Shown here piece after piece: positions 50,206 through 61,955 of a stretch of DNA of 64,000 nt (positions are counted from its first letter, which is position 1; every line of letters starts with the position of its first letter). The position numbers and the translations under genes were made by a program. Source of the stretch: Monarcha castaneiventris obscurior (Eukaryota; Chordata; Aves; Passeriformes; Monarchidae); assembly GCA_026261815.1 (NCBI GenBank), contig JAMPIT010000437.1:1860001-1924000 (forward strand), given 5' to 3'. The notes below the pieces were generated by a model, which was not told where the DNA came from, did no database searches, and saw nothing but the letters and a program-made list of their open reading frames with translations.

Positions 50206-53200
50206 CTTTTGAACATAAGAAATGTGCCTCAGGACAGGCAGCTCAACTGAGCAGAAACACCTTAATAAGGGAATTAATCCTGGGCTTTGGAAGCAAAACC
50301 AGAGAACTGCGTGCACATAAAGCAGTTTCTCCTTTCTGCTCCTCGCTGTAATGGGAAAAGTAAAGTATTCAAGAAATAATTTCCCAGCTTGGCTGAGCGT
50401 TAAGGAACAGCACTTTCTGTGTAACAAATACGCGGTGCTGGGGATTTGTAACGGAACAGGAGGTGGCTGAGGCACTTAGATGAGAGGAGCTGGGCCAGCA
50501 GCCAAAATTTGGGTTCTGCTGGTTGTGTTCCCAACCAGGAGCAACAGGAATTAATTCCTGACTTGGTGTATGTGAGGACAGAAAAGCAAAACACAGCAGC
50601 ATGTGCAGGATCTGGGGGCTGCCTGCAGATTCACCCGTCTTTCTTCCATTGTTTTGCTTTATCTGCTCTGTCTAGAACTGAAAATTTGTAGGAATCTTGA
50701 ATCACAGAAGTCTTTGGGAGTGGAGGGAGATGGATTTGCAGCCTGAGAAGGAAGACCCCACTCCTTCAGTGCCTTTTCAAGCATTCCCTTCAGCAGGAGC
50801 TGCTTCCATCACACATGGAACAGCAGAACCACAGGGAAAAACGTAAATGCCAAAAAGTTCTGTGCCTCTAATGGTTATTCCGTATTATTTGCAAGACTTA
50901 AGGGTATTTTTCTTTATCTCCCCAAGTTTCTATCCAAAACTACCAGTGACAAGCACTCTCAGGAGCATCTGCAGGGCTGAGGTGGAGGGAAGAGGTGAAA
51001 TGTGAGGGCTGGAGCTGCAGCAGTGGCAGTGAACGTTGCCTTGGGTGACCTCCAGCTCTGAGCCACCACAAAACCTTCCCTCACAGCCAGTTCCAAGTCA
51101 AAAGTTGGGAAGATGTGAGGAAGTTCAAGTCTCCTTGTCCAGGGAATTTGATGGCAGCTCGTAAAGGCCTCTGACCCCAATAAAATGGGTCTGTAAATGT
51201 CTGAGAAGTCCCACAGTGACAAACAGCAAGGCAGGAGGGGCAATAAAAAAAAAAAACCAGTTAGACAGAACCTCTCTGAAGGAGCAAGAAACCCTCATTT
51301 TAAGTGAAAATAGATTTTAAACTCTGACTAAGTTATACCGGGGTGAAACAATGCATATTTGAAAGCTGCCATTTCTCAAGCTGCTCCATTACTTCCTTAA
51401 GGTTCATTTATTCCTTATTTCTCTCTGGTACAGAGACATTTAATGAAGTGCTGGGGCTTCAAATTACTTTCTCCAAATAGCCAAGTTCTGCTGAACAATC
51501 TAAAATGGAAGGATTTTTAACTGGGACCCTGCTCTGGAAATATTTCAGCTCAGAAACAGTCCTGCTGCCCTTCAGCCTGTGCTCTTCTACACAAAGTTCT
51601 CCTGGATTTATCCTGGGAATGTGGGGGGTCAGTGGGGCTGGTTGGAAGGGATGTGGAATTTTTATAGCCCAGTGCATAAATAAGAAAAAGGGAAAATCCC
51701 ATTTAATAATTCTTTCTACACTCCTGCATCACTGTTCAAGACTAGTTCTTTTCACAGGATATATTCTGACAGTGCTTTGCTCAATTATTTAAACACATTA
51801 ATAGCTGTGTGTTTAAAGCATAAATAGTGTCATTTCCCCCTTGAACTGTATTTTGGTGTGTTTAACTCTTCAAAAGTTCTAAAAGGACACGGTGTAAAGG
51901 TGTGACTCTCCTGGGTTTTTCCTCAGTGCCAGAATTTCAGAGGCTGCAATTCTCTGCTTTCTCACTGTTCCCACATAGCTCCTTAACCCCCCTCTGTCTC
52001 CTGGCAGCCTCAAGATTTAGTTTTAAAATAGGCCTGGGATTGTTCTTTAATTTAAATCTTTAGAGCTCTTTCAAGAGGGTGTTGAAGATTGAAAGTTGCT
52101 ATAAATATCTGCTTCAGGAATCACTTACATTGGTTTCAGGGTTCTCATAAAAACCAAACTTTTCACTGAAACATTTGAAAATGATAACACTTTTCTGGGG
52201 CTTTTTTTTTGTGGTGGAAAACTGTTTCTTGGCCATCTTTTAAATAAAAATCATTTGCAAGAACACCAAGTTCACTTAATCACATCTAAATCTTGGCCTG
52301 ATACATGAATCTGTGGCAGAATTTTGGCTAAAAGGACTATTTGACTACTCAGAGCTCTCCCTTTCTCCAGCAAACTCAGATTATTTTGATAAATATCCTT
52401 CCCTTTGAGGTTGGATTCTGAATATGAATATGAAGAGGAGGATTTCCACATTTAAGTAGAAATGAGACAAATTATGGATAATTTTGCCTTTTTTTGTCAA
52501 AATGGGCTTTGTTTTCTCTCCCCATCAAACGATATTTCACAGAGGCCCTCTGGGGCTACACCTGGCATGAGGAAAACGTGGCTGAGAGGACTGAATTTAT
52601 CTTGAAAATAAGGGCCAGTAGGTCACTCTGACAGGACAGCCAGCCAGGGAGGAATGTTTGATATAAAACTTTATGGAACATGAAATGGGCTTTAATAGCA
52701 ACTCTGTAAAGTCTTGGAAAAATCAGTCTCTGTGGAGCTACAGAGCCCTGATTTTACAGAGCTTCAAGAGGTGGCAAGGCCATAAAAGTGTTGTGTGTGA
52801 GGGAAGAATTAAAAATGGAATTGAAGGTGGTTCATAAATCCCTGAGGAGCCAAAAGCTGTGCTCTGGGTATGAATTCCTGCTGGGAAAGGTGGGCAGTAA
52901 ATAAACTCTGGCACCTGCAAATCTCTGGTGTGTTTTGGGCCTGAGGTGGGATTTACCCCTGAGCTGGAGTTATCCATCACTTGATCATTAGGGCTGCATT
53001 TCCCAGGAAATCCCCACCTCTCTTTTGTGATTCAATGATTCTGTGAACTCAGATTTAGATTTAGGTGGAGTGGCAATACCTAATTTTTTTGGTTTTTTTT
53101 CCAGGAGTGAAAATGTCCTCGTTTCAGAGCAGATGAGGGGACGGGATGAAAGCCTTTTATAATTCTGAAAGGAATCACTCTTTTCAGGCCAGTCTGTTAT

Positions 53201-55893
53201 TAATCATAAAGATGGATATGTACAAAAGAAGATATTTTTACATCTACACTAAAACGCTGACATTTCCACAGTGACAAATGGCTCTTAATAAGAGGAGGAT
53301 ATAAAGGGGGAGAAAGCAAAGAGAAATGTTAAAAATTAGGCCTCGTGGCAGCTCTGAGGGGGGCGAGGCAGAACGAAGATTAAAACTTCAGAATTACAGC
53401 TCTTATTAATTAATTTACCAAATAACTGCATCATATTTAACAACAAATCCACTTTTTAGATGTGTGGAGAGAAGCAACTCCCCTCTGGGAGTGCTTGATT
53501 CCATCGAAAACAAATCTTCACAACAGAAAGCTCTGTTTTGCAAAGTGTGAAATAGTTTCCAGAAGACAGCAATAAAACCTGGGAAACTTCACACAAAGCA
53601 GTATTTTATGGGAGTATTGCTAAAGCTGACGAGGAAAAATTTCACCACAGAAGAAACACCCATTATTTCACTGAAAAAAATTCCTGTTTCTTACAGGAGG
53701 GAGAAATTCCTGTTCCTTTCTCTGGACCAGAGTCCCAGAAAAACTAGGACATGTGTAAAGGAAATATCTAAATAAAGAGGATTCATAACCAGGGAAAGGT
53801 CTGAGCCTCTGTCAAAATAATATATCTAAAGCAGCAGCAGCACTGATTATGTTGGCAGGGCAGAAACGCAGAATATTTGCTTTCTACGAGAAAACACATC
53901 AAGATTAAGAAAAATCTGCCTCAAATTCTCATTTTCAATTAACCAATTTTGTCACTCAGAAATAAAATAGAAGGTGGATCCACTTTTCTGAGAGGTGTTG
54001 CTGCCAAGTATGGCCAGAGCTGACTGAAAAAAACGGAAGGTTCCAAATTTGTGGGGCCTGGAGATCGATAAATGTAAGATAGTTTAGCAAAAGATGCATT
54101 TCTGTGTATTTTAGCCTCCCCCATGGGCTCACTCCTCAGTGGAAGAGAGAATTCTGTCAACCTTTCCATTATTATACATCACTGACACCCCATTTTCTCT
54201 CCAGAACTCTGTGGAATTTTCTTCTTCCTCAGAGTTATAAAGCACCAGGGATTGAATCGGAATTTTGAAAGCGTGGGGATACAGGAAAATTCCATTTAAA
54301 TAGAATCAGGAATCATTTCACTTTGAGGACAATGACAAAGACTTTCTGGAAGTAAGTTTTACACATGATGTGGCCTCAGCAGAGGGGCTGAGGGCCCTAA
54401 AAAACAAAATCCCTGAGCTCATCCTCTCATCCTGAATCTTTCCCTAAAAAGCCCCAATTTTCATTCCCTGCTTTTCCTCCTAAAACCCAGCTCCCTGGAT
54501 GTCACCCAACACTGATTTATCTTCCAGAGGCATCTCCTGCACAGCTCAGGTGGATCCTCAGCTCTTGCCCTGTGTTTGTTGACATTGTAGGAGAGGGAAG
54601 TGAGCACACCCCAATGATCCTTTTGAAGCTCCCATCCCTGCTGGAATGTTGTGTTGGAATGACAAATGTTCTTTTGCATATTCCAGTGCACGATTCCCTG
54701 TGCTTCCAGCAGGAGCTGGAGGAAAGTTTTGTGCTGCAGTGATTTAGAATTAACCTGCTGCTCTCTGAAGAGCCCTTCCAGTCTTTGTTGCAGCTGGGCT
54801 GAGTTTTGGGAAGGCTTTGGGATTCCCTCAGTGCTGGGGATGGAATGAGCTGAATCTTCCTGGAGAAGGGATGAAGCATTTCTGGACTGTGTTTATTGCC
54901 ACTCTTCACAACTTCCAAGCTGGATGAGGAGAGGAGAGGGAACAAGAGGCAATGGCAGCAGGAGGGAATGCGATATCCCTGAGCAATGGAAAATCCCTGA
55001 TTCCCATCCCATGCCCCTTCGCTGTGCCATCACCTTTAGCAGGGTATTCTGAAGGAATTTTCCGCAGATTAATGACAGGAGGAACAGTCTCAGTAGTTCT
55101 TTGAATGAATAATCTGGTTGAGAATCACAAAATACAATCCCAGACTGGTTTGGGTTGAAGGGATCTTACAGCTCATCCCCTGCCAGGGGCAGGGACAACT
55201 TCCAGAGCCCAGGTTGCTCCAGCCTGGTCTTGAACACTTCCAAATGTATTTTATTTTTCTTTGAAAGTCCTGTTAAAAATTCTTCTGCAGCATTTGACAG
55301 AGCTGTGCTTGTTATGACTATCACGATTTGCTGTACAGGTGTAAAACTGTCATAAAAACGCTGCTGTTGATTTACTAGAAGCAAATAAAATGTCTTTCTT
55401 ACTGCTTCAGTCAGTTCCTGTACAATGTGTGCTGAAGATCTGTGAGATAGCAAGGGTGGTTGATTTAAAGTAAAAATACAGAATGATCCTGGAAATTAGA
55501 GAAGAGCAGAACCTTGCTCTCAAGAATTCCCAGTTTTATCAGCTCCTAGTCCCGGCTCTGCCAGTCACTCACGGCTTTGTATCTGCACCGTTCTAGATTT
55601 TAACCTGTTTTAGGCAGCTTTTCCTTCCCAGGTAATTTATTTTGCCCCAGAACCAGCAGCAGCTCTAAGAGTGATGGATGGCACGGGGGAAGAACTGCTG
55701 GGGATAAATCTTGGTGCCAGCTTGGAGAAAGCAGAGGGAGAAAGCAGAGCAGGAACACGCGGCTTCCCTGAGCTCTTCTGCTCCCAAACAAAATCCCCAG
55801 CTCAGGGAGGGAGCTGGGATTCTGCCGGGCGCTGGCAGCAGGAGCAGGGGAGCTCTGGGTTTCCCAGGTGCCATCATTCACCGGGCAGCGTTT
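50206..55893. other. Intergenic DNA, nothing recognised except one CR1
   Basis: CR1 at 55128 only. A possible worn CR1 end (TTCAATGATTCTGTGA) lies near 53030 but is too short to call. Confidence 0.6.
55128..55245 (-). mobile_element. CR1 LINE 3' fragment
   Basis: CTGGTTTGGGTTGAAGGGAT, then CAGGGACAACTTCCAGAGCC and TCTTGAACACTTCCAAATG, are a reversed CR1 3' end. Confidence 0.8.
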
Positions 55894-55898
55894 ATGGG

Positions 55899-56530
55899 TG
55901 TGCCGGTTTTGGCCAGGATCTAGCAATTTATCCTCTGGGAGAAAGGCAGGTTACAACCACCCTTCCCCCCACCAGGTTCGGGAAAAAAAAATTCCTCGAA
56001 GGAAAGTGAAGGAGATAAACTCTATTTATTAACAAACACACAGGAAAAGGATAATAATACTAAATAGCAAAACCCCTCACTGTAACAAGAAAACCTGGGA
56101 AGAAATTGGAGCCTCTCGTAGGTGTGGTCCCTCCCTCTCGGAGCTGCCGTGGGGGGTGGCCTTAGGCCCCCTCCGGGCCTGAAGAGAAGTTCCCCTGATG
56201 TGTTCTGATGTTGTTGAAACAGTCCAGAAGAGGGAAAAAAAAAAAAAAAAAAAAAAAGGAAAACCCACCAAAGTCCTAGGAAACACGCCGGAGAAAAAGG
56301 GAAGGAGATCAAAAACCAAAAAAACTGGCTGAAGAGACAGGCAGGGTGCTCTCTCTCCGTGCTACCGCCATTGGAGAACACAGAGGAGTCTCCATCTCTG
56401 TGTCCTTGGGAACTTGCTTTGAAAAGTTCATTTTTTCCCTCCCCTCTTAAGCTCAGTTTAAAGGCACAGAACTAATTTTCTGGCATAGAGCCGCGATAGG
56501 GGATACACATCATAGAGTCACCCCAAGACA
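55899..56530 (-). mobile_element. Solo endogenous-retrovirus LTR with 5-bp TSD
   Basis: The element is 632 bp, TGTGCCGG...CCAAGACA on the plus strand, flanked by ATGGG at 55894-55898 and 56531-56535. On the minus strand it reads TGTCTTGG...CCGGCACA with a polyadenylation signal (AATAAA, 56030-56025) near the 3' end, so it is minus oriented. A poly-A run at about 56231-56258 is internal. No gag, pol or env sequence accompanies it, so it looks like a product of LTR-LTR recombination. The 5-bp TSD points toward an ERVL-type element. Open frames here are spurious. Confidence 0.8.
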
Positions 56531-56535
56531 ATGGG

Positions 56536-57593
56536 ACACTGGGTTTGTGGCACACTCGGTGACACGGAGCTCACCTCGCCTCCAGCTGAGGCTGGCTGTG
56601 CCTGATGCTCCGAGCCTGCTCCGTGCACATTCCATGCACATTCCTGCTGCAGATCACAGCTCCATACCCTTCACTTCGTTAATTACCCGTCTTGATGCGG
56701 AATTAAGGAAGCTCCTGGACTGGTCTGGCCGGCTGTGGGAAGCTGTGGGAAACGGGGTGACTCTTGCAGGCAACAATGTCCTAATTAAACTCGGCGATTT
56801 GCATTACAAACAGAGCGAGTCAGCGCCATCAGTGCAGCCCAGATAAATCCCTTATCGAGTCCCATTCCTTATCCAGTTTCTGTGGGGTGTCCCACAGAAG
56901 CCCCATCCCAGGCAGGAATCCTTCCAGACAAACCTGCTCTCTCAGCCAGTGTTTCACACCACTGGGATGTTCTTTCCAAGAACTGAGGAGTTTTTCCCCT
57001 TCCCAAGGACAGGGGGGGATGCTCTGTGGGTTCCTTGTCCTCCCACTCCTCAGCAGGACCAGGAATAAGGCAGGGAGAGGCTGGGCCAAGCAGAGCCACA
57101 TTTATGGCCTCTGTCCTCATCGCCTTAACTTCCATAATTTTCCAGCATCCACATTTGAACCATTTTAATTTTGATTTCTTGCTGTCTTATAGGTGTGAGG
57201 CAGAGAGATTCCAGGCATTTTCACCTTGCTTTTCTATGGAAACAAAGCTGATTTTCTTTCATTACCGCTCTTTCTCTCTCTGTACATCCCACACTTTTCA
57301 TCCCCTTGACCAATTCCAGGGAAGCTGGGAAAAGAAATACTGATCTCAAGGGTGTAAATTTTGTCAGAAGAGATGGCCAGGAGGAGAAAAGCAGCTTTAT
57401 TACATAATCCTTGCTGGGCAGCAGAGAAGCCCCACGAAACACAAGCACTCTGCCTCTTATTACACATCAGAGAATCCCATTATAAGGTATGAAATAATAG
57501 GGGGCAAAAAAAAAAATCATTATTTCTACATGTAAGCTCTGTATAAACCCGGAGTTGCTGCTTTTCCATATAAAAATCTTCACACCAAAAAGG
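56536..57593. other. Unique DNA between the two solo LTRs
   Basis: About 1.06 kb with no known feature. It separates two independent LTR insertions of opposite orientation with different TSD lengths, so it is not the interior of one provirus. Confidence 0.6.
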
Positions 57594-57599
57594 GGAGGT

Positions 57600-58314
57600 T
57601 GTAGGGACCCGAGAGGAGAGAACTTCAGTAAATAGTGGTGGATTTGATTTACAGCCCTGGAAGAAACTTGGTCTGGCGTAATTGACAGAGATTTATAGTC
57701 GTTAAGTAAGAGAAATGTAAGCCTATGTTTCTATAGTTATAAGCAGAATTGTATTGGGTATTATGGTGGAGGGCTTAGAGTATAATAATATGATTTTGTA
57801 ACTTAAGTTAAGGATTTAGATGTTAAGAGTAGAAGTACATGGGGGTACGTGACATGACAGGTCATTGGCTGAGAGACCTCTGCATTGCAGAGGAGAGAAA
57901 TTATAGCTGATAGGTCAATAGGTCAAAACAAAGTTTTGTTTTAAGTGTCTATTGGATTAGAAAGTTATAAAAAGCTGTGTAACTTTGGATCTTGTGACTA
58001 TTCGCCATTTTGGAGGTGTATTGCTCAGACCCTTATGTCTTACGACTGATGCTGGTTTGTTTTTAGTAATAAACCTCCTTAAACGCTGATAGTACCATCT
58101 CTTTAATTAATAAGTCCGACGCGTGGAGCTGTGCCGGGGAACAGCACTTTAGAGCAAGAATTTACGGCTTCTGAGAGTTGCTCTGATAAGCCAGAGATTT
58201 ATAGCCAGAGCAACTAAGGAGGGGCTCTGTGCCCCTCTAAAAAGGGGTCCTAAACATCAGCTAAACCAGCAGCCCCCCAAAAAACAGCAGGCAGGGAGCC
58301 AGAAAACATCGACA
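57600..58314 (+). mobile_element. Solo endogenous-retrovirus LTR with 6-bp TSD
   Basis: The element runs TGTAGGGACC...ATCGACA (TG...CA termini, 715 bp) and is flanked by the direct repeat GGAGGT at 57594-57599 and 58315-58320. Inside are a TATA box (TATAAAAA, 57966) and a polyadenylation signal (AATAAA, 58068) about 100 bases later, giving a sensible U3-R-U5 order on the plus strand. No internal retroviral genes are present. A 6-bp duplication is typical of ERVK/beta-type elements, but the family name is not established. Confidence 0.8.
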
Positions 58315-58320
58315 GGAGGT

Positions 58321-60214
58321 TGGTGATTTCCTTTGTAATTTGAACATTTCTGCCTTGTTTTGGTTAATTTTCCCTTGCTAAGAACAATTGCTGTGCCACG
58401 GTGTCACTTTTGTATGATTGGGTTTGAATTTGCTTGGCAGGAAAGCCCAGGGAGAAGCAGTAAAAGGAGACTTTGAAATATAATTCTGTGGGGAACATGA
58501 TCAAGAGACCTGAAACAAGGGGCAAAGTGCTACTAGGAGAGCCTCATTCCTGCTCTTCAGGGTAAGATCTTCACCAAAAACTGTTTTTTTAATGTATTTC
58601 CAGTCATCCATCAAAGGTAGAACATGGTTTTGTCTGCTTTTTTCCTTGTCCTTGTTGCTCCTTAAAAATTTTGAATATTTTTTAGATTATTTTTTCGCTG
58701 TGTGTGAAAAAGAATATTGTAGAGCACGTAATAAGATAAAATTGCTTTAAAAGGTCGTGATTTCAGGCAAATCCTGTATTCTGAGTGAAGCTGTCCACAC
58801 CTCATTATGCACTGTGAAAGTTATTAATGATTCCTTATCTCCCTGTGGGATATCAGCCAGGAAAAGCAGCAGGAGCAGCTCAGGAAGCAGCAGCAGAGGA
58901 TGCCTGGGGGTTTTCCACTCCACCATCCAAGCCCTGCTTGGGAATGGATCCTGCTCATCCCACCCTCCCCACAGCTCTTTCCCAATGGATCTCAGCTGTC
59001 AGGTAAAACTTTGGGAATGCTGTCGGAGCTAAACAAACCCACGCAAGTCTCACTGCTTGGTTTCAGCTGAGGGGATTTTTTTGTTAAAAGTGGAGGATTG
59101 CTGAAAAGACTGAAAATTTCTGTGTGGTTTTGTACTTGGGAGCGATGGAAGAATCACCTGAGTTGCCCTGGCTTTTCTGCAGATGGTTTTGGAGAGGATT
59201 CAGGCAGCGTGGAGGTGCCAGCCCTGCCCTCAGCTGCCCTGGGGTTTGGTGCTGAAGGATTCAGAAGAGGCTGCTCCACCTGGCAGGGAAGCTGAGGAAC
59301 CTGGAGTGGGGATATTGTCCTGCCAGGAGGTGGCCACTGTGGGGATCAAACACCGAATACACTGATTTTCACCTCAGAACACCTCGTGCCACCCCAGCTT
59401 TCCAGACTCCACTGAAATCCATGGCTGAGAAAGCCTGGTTGGAAGCAGGAGCTCCTGAGGATCCTCTCTCTGAATGACAAAGGTTGCACATGGAGCATTT
59501 TGTCTACTGCTGCCTGGGGCAGTCCTTCACCATTCCTGGATTTTCTAGGGAAAGGGGACAGTTTTTAAAGAGAAAACTTGATTTGGTTGAAAAGCACGAG
59601 GGGGGAAAACCAAAAGGGTGAGGGAGTAGGGCAGGGTTTGCTCCCAGGTGAGCTCAGGCTGTGTTTGGCAAGGCAGGGAGGAAAGGTGAGGCTCAGACAT
59701 CGCTTGTGGCACATCAGCCCCAAACGAAGCTGATTCATATTTGGAAATGATTTGGCTGCAGGCAGATGGTTTAGAACACCATCTATTATGCAGATTCCTT
59801 CCTAATTTTCTTGCCCAATTAGATCATTAAAACGCCTCGAGCAGTTGCGGCCTGCTCTTATTTTGCAGCTTTTCTGAGGAAAAAATCCCCCTCTTTTCCT
59901 TACACAAACCTTGTCCCCACATTCCCTCCACCCTGGGGTTTCTGGCTGAGATTTGGGAGATGCAGAGATTGGGAGCTGTTTGAAAATGATTCTAATCAGA
60001 GGTTGCAAAAGGAGGAGGTGGCTTCACTGCAGACTTTCCTGTGCCGCATTTTTGTGGCTGCTTCACTCTTGACACCATAATTCTGCAGAGACATTAAATT
60101 GCTCCTAGTAGGAACTAAAAGCCCCACAGGGGCAGAGGTGTTTTGGGAGGTTTGAAATTAGGGAAGGCACTAATTGTAAATATTTTTTTGCCTGGTGTGT
60201 TCCTCCCTGTCGCA
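58321..60214. other. Region upstream of the SPTSS-like gene; possible undetected first exon
   Basis: Donor-like sites CAGG|GTAAGA (GT at 58562) and GTCAG|GTAAAA (near 59003) occur on the plus strand. Either could end an upstream noncoding exon, but without transcripts none is called. The rest shows nothing recognisable. Confidence 0.4.
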
Positions 60215-60590
60215 GTCCTGAGCTTGGGCTCAGCTCCAGGATCCAGGTGCCGGTGTCCTGAGCTTGGGCTCAGCTCCAGGATCCAGGTACCGAAGTCCTG
60301 AGCTTGGGCTCAGCTCCAAGATCCAGGTACTGATGTCCTGAGCTTGGGCTCAGCTCCAGGATCCAGGTACCAAAGTCCTGAGCTTGGGCTCAGCTCCAGG
60401 ATCCAGGTGCTGATTTCCTGAGCTTGGGCTCAGCTTTGAGATCCAGGTGCCGGTGTCCTGAGCTTGGGCTCAGCTCCAGGATCCAGGTGCCGGTGTCCTG
60501 AGCTTGGGCTCAGCTCCAAGATCCAGGTACTGATGTCCTGAGCTTGGGCTCAGCTCCAGGATCCAGGTCCCGGTGTCCTGAGCGTGGTGC
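60215..60590 (+). repeat. 40-bp minisatellite, about 9 copies
   Basis: The unit begins GTCCTGAGCTTGGGCTCAGC and continues with TCCAGGATCCAGGTGCCG. Variation sits mainly in the last six bases. It ends about 140 bases before the probable 5' UTR exon, so it is close to, or inside, the promoter or first intron of the SPTSS-like gene. Confidence 0.95.
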
Positions 60591-60730
60591 CAGACAGAGC
60601 TGGCCCTGTTGCATAAATCAGAGTCCTGTGGCCAGAGGAGATTTCAGCAATCGAGGAGGAGGGCGGGGAGTGGAGGACACGCTCTGTAATTGAGGATCAA
60701 AGCTCCTGGTTTCTGCCTCTCCATCCACAG

Positions 60731-60787
60731 AGGAGCTGCTCCCTGCAAAGGGATCCCCTTCCCGGCTGTGTTGGGGCACGTGGACAG
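60731..60787 (+). other. SPTSSB-like: Probable noncoding 5' UTR exon of the SPTSS-like gene
   Basis: A textbook acceptor (TTTCTGCCTCTCCATCCACAG, ending at 60730) is followed after 57 bases by a near-perfect donor (GGACAG|GTGAGT, GT at 60788-60789). The segment has no ATG, so it would add only leader sequence before the ATG at 61956. The implied intron is 1149 bases (60788-61936). At least one further upstream exon with the promoter is implied but was not found with confidence. Confidence 0.55.
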
Positions 60788-61377
60788 GTGAGTTCTGCTT
60801 TATACAACCCCAATTTTTCATAGGAAAAGTCTTTCCTCAGTCCCCTGGTGCTGGATTTGATGGGGAGAGGCTCAGGTGTAACCTGATTTAATAAAAGCAG
60901 AGTGTAATGGGCAGAAATGGGATATTAACAAGGATATTGCTAAAAGTAATTAATAATATTTCTAACGACAGAAGCATTTGTTTAGCTCACCTGTCAGGAA
61001 GAAAAGAGGTGGGGAAGCTGTGGAAGCAAAATGTGTCTAAAAACTTTGGGAAGCAGCTTTTTTAGGATAAAATCCCACTCTGTTTGGAACTATGGAGTTA
61101 ATTGTGTGTAATTTCTGAGGGATAAATTTCTTTCTACAGATCTTGACACCACCAGGAGCTCTTTACTTCCCAATTAAAAAGTGAGAAATGGGAGTTTTTG
61201 GTTCGTTTCCTCTTATTTACCAAAGGACAGGAAGTGCCAATAAGTCAAATAGTCCTGTTTTCCCTTTTCCTCTGCAGCTGTGTGTCCTGCTGATGACCTA
61301 ATGTAACACTCAGTAACTATTAGCATTGATTTAGTTCATATTTAAAATAAATCTGTGTTTATTACTGATCATTTTAC

Positions 61378-61516
61378 ATTTATACAGTATATAGTACATA
61401 GTATATAGTATATGGTATATAGTATATGGTATATGGTATATAGTATATTGCATATAGTATATAGAATAGATTTTTATTATTATTATTATTGTTGTTGTTG
61501 TTATTGTTATTATTTA
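61378..61516 (+). repeat. (TATAGTA)n, then (ATT)n/(GTT)n microsatellite
   Basis: TATAGTATATGGTATAT variants are followed by ATTATTATT and GTTGTTGTT runs. It lies inside the proposed last intron of the SPTSS-like gene. Confidence 0.9.
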
Positions 61517-61955
61517 TAGAACATTCTGGCAACAGATCAATTCAATCCCTGCTGCAGAAAAAGCTGGATAATCTGGATATCGTTTCCTTTTATTGGAACT
61601 CTGCATGTGTGGTGTTCTCCATGCTCTCAGTTTGCACCTGGGACTTCCAGCAGCAACTGGAGCACGAGACATAAAATCCAATGTGCAGTGGTAGAAATCA
61701 GCCTTGTAGCAAATTCTGTGTCAAAATCCACAGCTGGGGAAGTAGAGAGGGTTTAAAGTGATTTTTAATTAAGCTGCTCCAACAGAGTCTTGAGTAACCC
61801 AGTGCAAGGTGAAATTGTGGCAGAGTTTGGCCCGGGGAATGGAATTGCCACAACTCTTGGATGAAAAAAGATCCCACGGAGCAATGGGGCAAGGTAAGGT
61901 TCCCATCTCCATGGCTGCCCATCCTCTCCCCCACAGGAAGCTCTGGGAAGTGGGG

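Noticed and set aside
56022..56381. 119-residue minus frame with a Phe run
   Set aside because: Lies inside a solo LTR and its Phe run is the poly-A/T tract.
58235..58247. Alternative LTR end at the AAAAAGGGG repeat shared with 57588
   Set aside because: It would not give TG...CA termini. The GGAGGT duplication with TG/CA ends is the better solution.
61489..61674. 61-residue frame before the SPTSS-like exon as an additional coding exon
   Set aside because: It starts within a microsatellite, matches no ssSPT sequence and is not bounded by good splice sites.
61809..61955. Upstream in-frame ATG extending the SPTSS-like protein by 49 residues
   Set aside because: A strong acceptor at 61936 lies between it and the conserved start. 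The extension has no family counterpart, while ATG 61956 matches the family N-terminus.
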